This document shows, one piece after another, positions 1 through 4,544 of a stretch of DNA of 6,034 bases; within the stretch, counting starts at the first letter, position 1, and each line of letters begins with the position of its first letter. Origin of the DNA: Phycisphaerales bacterium (GTDB taxonomy: Bacteria; Planctomycetota; Phycisphaerae; Phycisphaerales; SM1A02); contig SLDM01000297.1 in assembly GCA_007125255.1 (NCBI GenBank), positions 1-6,034 on the forward strand, written 5' to 3'. A program made the translations under genes and the position numbers. Below the pieces are notes generated by a model. The model ran no database searches and had not been told where the DNA came from. It saw only the letters and a list, made by a program, of their open reading frames with translations.

Positions 1-102
1 CTCTTCCTGCTCGGCTTCCTGCCCTTCCTGGTGATCGGATCGGGACGGTTCGGTGTCGACTACGGACTGAGGCTGGCGTGGAGGAAGAAGAGAAGTGATT
101 GA
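1..102 (+). CDS. DoxX family membrane protein, C-terminal fragment (5' end outside window)
   Basis: The frame is open from the first base and ends at TGA 100-102, giving 33 residues that begin LFLLGFLPFLVIG and end WRKKRSD. They align without gaps to residues 127-159 of the complete DoxX protein encoded at 400-879 on the other strand, with only two differences (R for K, and K for Q, near the C-terminus). The piece therefore contains the last transmembrane segment and the basic tail of a DoxX-type inner-membrane protein. The start and the first three membrane helices lie upstream of the window, so I cannot tell whether this copy is intact. Its stop codon is followed within 7 bases by an 8-base-period repeat (109-154), as is the stop of the other copy. 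Identification rests on the paralogue and is firm for this fragment; the role in the cell is not known. Confidence 0.85.
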   Translation, partial: LFLLGFLPFLVIGSGRFGVDYGLRLAWRKKRSD

Positions 103-108
103 GAGAGA

Positions 109-154
109 GGCACGGTGGCACGAAGGCACGGAGGGGCAGTGACGAAGTGACGAA
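109..154 (+). repeat. 8-base-period intergenic repeat, copy A
   Basis: Read on the plus strand this is GGCACGGT, GGCACGAA, GGCACGGA, then a 6-base G-rich unit GGGGCA, then GTGACGAA twice, all contiguous. It begins 6 bases after the stop codon of the partial doxX gene. Copies B (330-401) and C (4482-4526) have the same order of unit types on the opposite strand. I do not know its function. Confidence 0.8.
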
Positions 155-298
155 GGAGAAGACGGTGGTGGCGAACTGATCGGCCGTGTGAGATGGAAGG
201 ACGATCAAGGAACTGAACCATGACGCCCTGCGCGCGCCGTGAACGTCCCGCGCACAGAAATCGCCCCGAACGCAGAACACATCCCCCGCCCCCCCGAG

Positions 299-325
299 GA
301 GTCCCCGCTTCCACAGGGACGACTC
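299..325. terminator. Weak hairpin between the convergent doxX copies
   Basis: GAGTC (299-303) pairs with GACTC (321-325), and CCC (304-306) with GGG (316-318), leaving a 2-base bulge (319-320) and a 9-base loop. It lies between two convergent genes, where a two-way terminator is expected. Neither strand has a T-run after it, so intrinsic termination is doubtful. The rest of the spacer between the two copies shows nothing I recognise. Confidence 0.2.
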
Positions 326-329
326 ATCC

Positions 330-401
330 CCCATCACTTCGTCACTTCGTTACTTCGTTACTCCCCCCCTCCGTGCCTCCGTGCCTTCGTGCCTTTCTCT
401 C
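330..401 (-). repeat. 8-base-period intergenic repeat, copy B (most regular)
   Basis: Nine 8-base units stand in exact register. On the plus strand these are CCCATCAC, TTCGTCAC, TTCGTTAC twice, TCCCCCCC, TCCGTGCC twice, TTCGTGCC and TTTCTCTC. On the minus strand, reading away from the doxX stop codon, the order is GGCACGRA units, a G-run unit, then GTRACGRA units, as in copy A. The last unit overlaps the doxX stop codon by 2 bases. The mix of two unit types around a G-run marks this as a defined element, not a simple homopolymer-like expansion. Confidence 0.85.
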
Positions 402-879
402 AATCACTTCTCTGCTTCTTCCACGCCAATCTCAGTCCGTAGTCGACACCGAACCGTCCCGATCCGATCACCAGGAAGGGCAGGAAGCCGAGCAGGAAGA
501 GCAGCGCCATCTCCTTGCTGCCGTTCTCCGCATCGGCGGCAAAGAGCGGGTCCGAACCGTGTGCGATGAACGCCGCGACGAACATCGTGCCCAGCAGGAA
601 GAAGGCCATCGGTCGCGTCAGCAGCCCCGCCGCGAGGAGCAGGCCGCCGAGAAACTCCGACATCGCGGCCATGAACGCAAAGAATCCCGGCAGCGGGAAT
701 CCCATGTTCCCGACGCCTTCGGAGAAACCGTCAAAGCGCTCCGAACCGGGCAGTTTGTTGATGCCGTGACCGAACGCCATGAGCAGGCCGAACCCGACAC
801 GGCTCAGGGCCAGGAACAGATCGACGACGAGCGATCTCGGGACGGAGCTGCCGACAATCATGGCGCGAAGGTAGTTCAT
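400..879 (-). CDS. DoxX family membrane protein
   Basis: A 159-residue integral membrane protein of the DoxX family, usual length for the family. Four hydrophobic segments are visible at about residues 18-38, 63-86, 90-107 and 122-139. Family-type motifs are FGHGINKL (36-43), the acidic residue before the second helix in SEFLGGLLL with GLLTRP after it (about 74-90), and the AHGSDPLF...GSKEMALL region (106-127). The C-terminal tail is basic. DoxX proteins are known as inner-membrane proteins linked in some bacteria to thiol or oxidative-stress redox systems, and the thiosulfate:quinone oxidoreductase subunits of archaea are related; the substrate here cannot be read from sequence. The start at 879 is supported by GGAG on the minus strand (887-890) with 7 bases of spacing. 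A near-identical copy of its 3' end lies inverted at 1-102. Confidence 0.9.
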   Translation of the reverse strand: MNYLRAMIVGSSVPRSLVVDLFLALSRVGFGLLMAFGHGINKLPGSERFDGFSEGVGNMGFPLPGFFAFMAAMSEFLGGLLLAAGLLTRPMAFFLLGTMFVAAFIAHGSDPLFAADAENGSKEMALLFLLGFLPFLVIGSGRFGVDYGLRLAWKKQRSD

Positions 880-922
880 ACGTGGACTCCGGTCGGGACG
901 TCTTGAGGTCAGTTTCAGGAGA

Positions 923-931
923 ATGGTACCA
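923..931 (-). promoter_or_regulatory. Candidate doxX promoter (extended -10)
   Basis: On the minus strand the sequence reads TGG-TACCAT, an extended -10 (TGN plus a TANNNT hexamer), identical in its hexamer to the element before the FIST gene. Transcription would start near 916, giving a leader of about 36 bases that contains the GGAG ribosome binding site at 887-890. No good -35 is seen. The hexamer lies largely within the perfect palindrome TGGTACCA (924-931), which a repressor could use. Confidence 0.45.
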
Positions 932-1257
932 CCGGTGTTTCGTCACCAAGGACGGCGTGGCGTCAAAAACGCACCGGAAGGGAGAGCGGGGATGACTCTG
1001 GCCGGGATCCCGTGGCAAACGACGATCCGGTCCGTTCTGCTTCGGAGCGTCGGACGAACCGGATCGCAGCGGCCGGCCGTGGCGGATCTTCGTGGTAACC
1101 GGTGCCGGTGGGGCGAAATCACGAGACAACTGCGCTGAGCCGATGCCGCAAATGCTCTCCGGCGGCACCGGTTGCAGCGGGTCAGCGACCGACCGGAACG
1201 CGGACTGGACGCGCCCTGGCGGACCGGTCACCGCGACGCGGCGCGAGGCTGACCCGC

Positions 1258-1273
1258 TGCTACCATAGCACGT
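1258..1273 (+). promoter_or_regulatory. Candidate leaderless promoter of FIST gene
   Basis: TGC-TACCAT (1258-1266) is an extended -10 like the one before doxX. The hexamer ends 7 bases before the ATG at 1274, so transcription would begin at or next to the A of the start codon. There is no purine-rich ribosome binding site close upstream and no TTGACA-like -35. The same spacing recurs before three other genes in the window. Confidence 0.5.
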
Positions 1274-2494
1274 ATGCCCGATTCCCCTTCTCCTTCACCC
1301 TCCCCGCCGCGGTCGGGGCAATTCGGCGCCTCCTCTGCCCTCAGCCAGCACGCGGATACCCGCACGGCCGCGATGGAAATTGCGGACCAGCTCATCGATG
1401 GTCTCGGCGACTCGTGCGATCTGCTCCTGCTCTTCGGCAGCTACCACCACCGCGCCGCCTTCGCCGATGGCGCGGCGTACATTCGTCATTCGATCGATGC
1501 CCGCGTCACGCTCGGCACGACCGCGGAGGCGGTCCTGGGCGGAGACCGGGAACTCGACGGTGGCGCGGGGTTCACCGCCATCGCGCTCAACCTGGGCGAC
1601 GCGAAACTCAAGACATGGACCACCACCCCGGAGGACCCGTTCCGGCTCAAGCAGCCGGCGATGATGCGAGAACGACTCGGTTTCGATGAAGAGTTCCGCG
1701 CAGGGATTCTGCTGGCCGATCCCTTCAGCTGCCCCGTGCCGCGCCTCGTGCCCGCGCTCTCCGGGTGCGGCGAAGGCAAGCCCGTACCGCTGGTCGGCGG
1801 TGTCGCCTCGGGCAGTACGCAACCGGGCATGAACGTACTCGTTCTCGATGATCAGGCGACCAGCATTGGCGGGATCGGCGTGAGCATCTCCGGCGAGATC
1901 GATGTCGATTTCGTCGTCAGCCAGGGATGCCGGCCGATCGGCAAACCGCTGGTGGTGACGAAGGCGAAAGACAACCTGATGCTCGAACTCGGTTCACGTC
2001 CCGCGTTCGAAGTGCTGCAGGAACTCGGGCAGGGGTTGACCGAACACGAGAAACATCTGCTGCGCAGCGGTCTGCTCGTCGGCTCGGTGATCAACGAATA
2101 CAAGCCGCGCTTCGGACGGGGGGATTTTCTGATCCGCAATGTCCTTGGTTTCGATCAGCGTACCAAGGGGATCGCCGTGGCCGACCGCGCCCGGGTCGGC
2201 CAGACGATTCAGTTCCACGTGCGCGACAAGGACACGGCCGCGGAAGATCTGCAGCTCCTGCTGGACGCCCAGCAGTTGTCGACGCCTCCGTTCGGCGGGC
2301 TGCTGTTCACCTGCAATGGCCGGGGCGAGCGGCTGTTCGGTGAGCCGAACCACGACATCTCGATGATTCACGATCGGCTTGGCAACATGCCGGTGGCGGG
2401 GTTCTTCGCGGCCGGCGAGCTCGGACCGATCGGTGACGGCAGCTTTCTGCACGGTCATACCGCGTCGCTGGCGCTCTTCCGCGGTCGCCAGTGA
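1274..2494 (+). CDS. FIST domain-containing protein (FIST N and FIST C domains)
   Basis: A 406-residue soluble protein with both halves of the FIST module. The N-terminal domain runs from about residue 19 (ASSALSQ, followed by DLLLLFGSYHH at 49-59) to about 225, including GGVASGST (175-182) and the turn VVSQGCRPIG (214-223). The C-terminal domain (about 235-402) ends in the hallmark GFFAAGELGPIGDG...FLHGHTASLALF (376-402). FIST proteins are thought to be intracellular sensors of small ligands that feed signalling pathways, often fused or linked to histidine kinases or diguanylate cyclases. This one stands alone, with no output domain and no signalling partner nearby, so its ligand and output are unknown. 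The start at 1274 is preferred because the family begins around residue 19, before the next Met at 34. Residues 4-12 are a Pro/Ser repeat likely to be disordered. It has no Shine-Dalgarno and is probably translated from a leaderless mRNA. Confidence 0.88.
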   Translation: MPDSPSPSPSPPRSGQFGASSALSQHADTRTAAMEIADQLIDGLGDSCDLLLLFGSYHHRAAFADGAAYIRHSIDARVTLGTTAEAVLGGDRELDGGAGFTAIALNLGDAKLKTWTTTPEDPFRLKQPAMMRERLGFDEEFRAGILLADPFSCPVPRLVPALSGCGEGKPVPLVGGVASGSTQPGMNVLVLDDQATSIGGIGVSISGEIDVDFVVSQGCRPIGKPLVVTKAKDNLMLELGSRPAFEVLQELGQGLTEHEKHLLRSGLLVGSVINEYKPRFGRGDFLIRNVLGFDQRTKGIAVADRARVGQTIQFHVRDKDTAAEDLQLLLDAQQLSTPPFGGLLFTCNGRGERLFGEPNHDISMIHDRLGNMPVAGFFAAGELGPIGDGSFLHGHTASLALFRGRQ

Positions 2495-2525
2495 GACCTC
2501 GCGGGGTGCGCAAAAACAGACTCCT

Positions 2526-2562
2526 GCCGGAAGGACGCGGGCCGCTCGGTCGTTCCTCCGGC
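2526..2562. terminator. Candidate two-way terminator between convergent genes
   Basis: GCCGGA (2526-2531) pairs with TCCGGC (2557-2562), GGA (2533-2535) with TCC (2554-2556), and CG (2536-2537) with CG (2551-2552), with single-base bulges at 2532 and 2553. It sits in the 72-base gap between the converging FIST and carbonic-anhydrase-like genes. On the minus strand a TTTTT run follows about 9 bases after the stem, giving some support as terminator of the carbonic-anhydrase-like gene. No T-run follows on the plus strand. Confidence 0.35.
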
Positions 2563-2566
2563 GGCT

Positions 2567-3043
2567 TCAGGGCACCTCAACGATTTCGAAGCTGACCGTG
2601 TCTTCCTCACGGCGCGCATAGAACGTATCGATCTTCTCCAGACCGGTGATTTCGCGCACGAACTGCTTCGCCTTCAGCAGGTCGATCCGCTGCTGGTGTT
2701 CGAGGTACGGTTCGGGCAGTTTGAGGCGCACCGAGTAGAACGCGCAGCCCTGATGGGCGATGAGCACGACACGGTCGAGCTCGTGCGCTTCTACCAGAAA
2801 TTTCAGCTCATCGACGATTCCCCGTTCGGTGACGTGCGCCTCGGTGTGTCCGGCCAGCGAAGCCGGTCCGCCGGGCAGCGCAAGTCGATCGTAACGGGGC
2901 AGGCTCAGGCCGTTGTGCAGAAAATCGTCGAACTGGTCCCCCACTCGGCCGTCACTGCAGTACACCGCGGCAGCATGAATGCGCTCGGGAGAGTACGCGA
3001 CCTGGCTGGTGAAGGAAGAACCGGACGTCGGGGCGTTACACAT
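2567..3043 (-). CDS. Short beta-carbonic-anhydrase-like protein
   Basis: A 158-residue protein with the metal-site pattern of beta-class carbonic anhydrases: C29-S-D31-G-R33 (in AVYCSDGRVGDQF) and H97-Q-G-C100 (in VVLIAHQGCAFY). In that family the two Cys and the His bind zinc, while the Asp and Arg form the gate dyad; all five are present. It is shorter than usual (about 200 residues or more), and the segment after the first motif reads LALPGGPASL (54-63) where typical enzymes have an R-N-A-G-N type loop. It may be a divergent carbonic anhydrase or a relative with another role. The start at 3043 is the only Met before the first motif that leaves the protein free of compositionally odd sequence; the frame stays open upstream to 3250 but that part looks non-coding. 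No Shine-Dalgarno. It diverges from the cysteine desulfurase gene. Confidence 0.75.
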   Translation of the reverse strand: MCNAPTSGSSFTSQVAYSPERIHAAAVYCSDGRVGDQFDDFLHNGLSLPRYDRLALPGGPASLAGHTEAHVTERGIVDELKFLVEAHELDRVVLIAHQGCAFYSVRLKLPEPYLEHQQRIDLLKAKQFVREITGLEKIDTFYARREEDTVSFEIVEVP

Positions 3044-3059
3044 GGCGGCTATTGAACCA
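3044..3059 (-). promoter_or_regulatory. Candidate leaderless promoter of carbonic-anhydrase-like gene
   Basis: On the minus strand TGG-TTCAAT (3059-3051) is followed by 7 bases (AGCCGCC) and then the ATG ending at 3043. It has the TGN extension and matches TATAAT at four of six positions. No ribosome binding site lies between it and the start. The spacing equals that before the FIST and cysteine desulfurase genes, which is the main support. Confidence 0.4.
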
Positions 3060-3183
3060 TGCCGGTGCGGCCGTGGCAATCGGCGACCGGTGACGGGCTT
3101 CCGGCCTCCGGGTCCCCGCGTTCTGCCTTTCGCCGCGGCGGTCGGCAGTCGGTACCCGGCGCGGATCGAATGGCGGTTCGACG

Positions 3184-3212
3184 CTCGGCGACCTCGCGGG
3201 TCGGTCGCTGAG
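3184..3212. promoter_or_regulatory. Inverted repeat upstream of cysteine desulfurase gene
   Basis: CTCGGCGACC (3184-3193) and GGTCGCTGAG (3203-3212) are inverted copies matching at nine of ten positions (the tenth is G/T) around a 9-base spacer. It is centred about 60 bases before the expected transcription start of the cysteine desulfurase gene and about 155 bases before the diverging gene. It could be an operator for a dimeric regulator or a chance dyad in GC-rich DNA. The rest of the 3060-3244 gap shows nothing clear. Confidence 0.25.
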
Positions 3213-3244
3213 AGCGTGCCGTGCCGTTCCCCGACGAGTGAACC

Positions 3245-3257
3245 TATCATGGCCCGT
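3245..3257 (+). promoter_or_regulatory. Candidate leaderless promoter of cysteine desulfurase gene
   Basis: TATCAT (3245-3250) matches TATAAT at five of six positions and is followed by 7 bases and the ATG at 3258. This geometry favours 3258 as the start over the in-frame ATG at 3249, which lies inside the hexamer and would add only three residues. A weak GAG at 3236-3238 is the only purine-rich sequence nearby. No -35 is apparent. Confidence 0.5.
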
Positions 3258-4421
3258 ATGCTCTACCTCGACAACAATGCCACGACGCGTCCCGCCGATT
3301 CGGTGGTCGAGATCATGCAGCGAGCCCTCACGGACCTCTGGCAGAATCCTTCCAGTATCCACCGGGCCGGGCAGCGCGTGCGGCAGCAGGTTGAGCTGGC
3401 CCGCGAGCAGGTGGCGCAGCTGATCGGCGCGCGGGACCGCGAGATCGTCTTCACCTCCGGCGGAACGGAAGCGGCGAACCTTGCGATTCTCGGTACGGCG
3501 GCGATGCTCCCCGACCGCCGCGTCGTGGTCAGTTCGAAACTCGAACACAGCGCGGTCCGGGAGACGGTGGAAGGGCTGGGCCGGGACGGCCGCGAGACCA
3601 TCTGGCTGCCCCACGGCCCCGGGGGCGTCATCGATCTCGATGCCTTGCGGAATGTTCTGCACGAACGCGCGGCGGACATCGCGATCGTCTCGATCATGTG
3701 GGTGAACAACGAGACGGGTGTGGTGCAGCCGGTCAGGGAGATCGGCGCGCTCTGCCGCGAGCACGGTGTGCGGTTTCATACCGACGCGGTGCAGTGGGTC
3801 GGCAAGGCCGGCACGGCCGTCCACGATCAGCCGGTGGATCTCCTGAGCTTCTCCGCGCATAAGTTCCACGGGCCGAAGGGCATCGGCGGCCTGTATGTTC
3901 GGCACGGGGTGCGCATCGGGAAACGCACGATCGGGGGACCGCAGGAGCGCGAACGCCGCGGCGGAACGGAGAACGTGCCGGGGATTCTCGGCATGGGCGA
4001 AGCCGCCCGGCTTGCGCTGCAGTGGCTGCGCGATGAACAAGCGGCGGCAGCACCGGCGGCGTTGCACGACCGGTTTGAGAGAGCACTTCTCGACGCCGTG
4101 CCGGACGCCGTCGTCAACGGCGCGGGAGCGGACCGGATGTGGACCACGAGCAACATCGCCTTTCCCCATCTTGAGGCGGAGTCGATCCTGCTGCTGCTTT
4201 CCGAGCGCGGCGTGTGCGCGGCGGCGGGTGCCGCGTGTTCGTCCGGCTCGCTCGAACCCTCTCCCGTACTGCTCGCGATGGGCGTTCCGGAGGATCGCGC
4301 GCACGGGTCGGTCCGGTTCAGCCTCTCCCGGGAGACCACCGGGGAAGCGATCGATCAGGCGGCGGAAATCATCCCCGCAGCGATCGCGCGCCTGCGCGGC
4401 ACCATGACGACGGCTTCGTAG
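3258..4421 (+). CDS. Cysteine desulfurase, NifS/IscS class
   Basis: A 387-residue pyridoxal-phosphate enzyme that takes sulfur from L-cysteine, releasing alanine and passing an enzyme-bound persulfide to iron-sulfur cluster, tRNA or cofactor assembly in the cytoplasm. Landmarks are LYLDNNATT at the N-terminus (2-10), TSGGTEAAN (66-74), the cofactor-stacking His97 in KLEHSAV, VNNETG (149-154), HTDAVQ with Asp176, the Schiff-base Lys202 in SAHKFHGPKG, RRGGTEN (233-239), and the catalytic Cys327 in GAACSSGSLEPS. The short active-site loop and the SSGSLEPS sequence place it in group I (NifS/IscS-like), not the SufS group. Length is normal and all key residues are present. No scaffold (NifU/IscU), regulator (IscR) or tRNA-thiolation gene is adjacent, so the sulfur acceptor cannot be named and I give no symbol. 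Typical family proteins start M-x-YLDNNATT, which fits the 3258 start; 3249 would add MAR. Confidence 0.95.
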   Translation: MLYLDNNATTRPADSVVEIMQRALTDLWQNPSSIHRAGQRVRQQVELAREQVAQLIGARDREIVFTSGGTEAANLAILGTAAMLPDRRVVVSSKLEHSAVRETVEGLGRDGRETIWLPHGPGGVIDLDALRNVLHERAADIAIVSIMWVNNETGVVQPVREIGALCREHGVRFHTDAVQWVGKAGTAVHDQPVDLLSFSAHKFHGPKGIGGLYVRHGVRIGKRTIGGPQERERRGGTENVPGILGMGEAARLALQWLRDEQAAAAPAALHDRFERALLDAVPDAVVNGAGADRMWTTSNIAFPHLEAESILLLLSERGVCAAAGAACSSGSLEPSPVLLAMGVPEDRAHGSVRFSLSRETTGEAIDQAAEIIPAAIARLRGTMTTAS

Positions 4422-4425
4422 GTTC

Positions 4426-4449
4426 CCTTGGGCGCGCCGCTTCCCCAGG
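4426..4449 (+). terminator. Weak hairpin after cysteine desulfurase gene
   Basis: CCTTGGG (4426-4432) pairs with CCCCAGG (4443-4449) with one central mismatch, 4 bases after the stop codon. The palindrome GGCGCGCC (4431-4438) runs from the left stem into the loop. No T-run follows, so termination strength is doubtful. Confidence 0.22.
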
Positions 4450-4481
4450 ACAATCGCCAACCTCCCCCACCCCTTCGCCCC

Positions 4482-4526
4482 TCTGTCACTTCATCACTCC
4501 GTCACTCCCCCTCCGTGCCTTTCCCC
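4482..4526 (-). repeat. 8-base-period intergenic repeat, copy C
   Basis: On the plus strand this reads TCTGTCAC, TTCATCAC, TCCGTCAC, a 6-base TCCCCC unit, TCCGTGCC and then TTTCCCC. It keeps the same order of unit types as copy B, with one GGCACGRA-type unit instead of three. It lies between the cysteine desulfurase and MTA phosphorylase genes and ends just before the putative -10 of the latter. It is not next to a doxX gene, so the element is not simply part of the doxX duplication. Confidence 0.75.
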
Positions 4527-4532
4527 ACCCCT

Positions 4533-4544
4533 TATCATCCACAC
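4533..4544 (+). promoter_or_regulatory. Candidate leaderless promoter of MTA phosphorylase gene
   Basis: TATCAT (4533-4538) is followed by 6 bases and the ATG at 4545. It is the same hexamer as before the cysteine desulfurase gene, at nearly the same distance from the start codon. The bases before the ATG are pyrimidine-rich, with no ribosome binding site. No -35 is seen; that position is occupied by repeat copy C. Confidence 0.5.

Larger units (their letters stand above)
1..501. repeat. Inverted duplication of doxX 3' ends (arms 1-154 and about 330-501)
   Basis: Position i of the left arm pairs with position 502-i of the right arm. Bases 1-71 are an exact inverted copy of 431-501. Over the 102 coding bases 98 match; the four mismatches are at 72, 73, 83 and 88. 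Beyond the stop codons similarity continues through the intergenic 8-base repeats (109-154 and 330-401) with gaps, then is lost in a central spacer of roughly 175 bases. The left edge of the repeat is cut by the window, so its full length is unknown. It could be a true tail-to-tail gene duplication or a palindromic assembly join. The mismatches inside the arms argue against a simple fold-back of one molecule. Confidence 0.9.
880..1273. other. Gene-free region between divergent doxX and FIST genes
   Basis: No convincing coding sequence: frames open here lack ribosome binding sites and resemble no family I know. It holds the likely doxX promoter near its left end (923-931) and the FIST promoter at its right end (1258-1266). 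Two 8-base palindromes overlap at 924-937. An 11-base perfect inverted repeat (AACCGGTGCCG at 1097-1107 and CGGCACCGGTT at 1163-1173) is separated by 55 bases. Nothing else is apparent. Confidence 0.6.

Noticed and set aside
330..401. Possible CRISPR array
   Set aside because: Units are only 8 bases, contiguous and without spacers, and no cas genes are present.
220..906. Plus-strand open frame of 228 codons across the doxX region
   Set aside because: It runs antisense to the complete doxX gene and through the 8-base repeat, encodes charged low-complexity sequence, and has no ribosome binding site. The minus-strand frame is clearly the DoxX protein.
3044..3250. N-terminal extension of the carbonic-anhydrase-like protein to 3250
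   Set aside because: The extra 69 residues are Arg/Gly/Pro-rich without homology, and would overlap the promoter of the diverging gene. The start at 3043 has a well-placed -10 element.
2979..3257. N-terminal extension of the cysteine desulfurase to 2979
   Set aside because: It would overlap the carbonic-anhydrase-like gene and add 93 residues that the family lacks; family members start right at the YLDNNATT segment.
3036..4460. Minus-strand open frame of 474 codons
   Set aside because: It is antisense to the whole cysteine desulfurase gene, and its translation is Arg/His/Asp-rich without motifs.
4428..4544. N-terminal extension of MTA phosphorylase
   Set aside because: The added residues are Pro/Ser-rich and translate repeat copy C. 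The family starts a few residues before IGLIGGSG.
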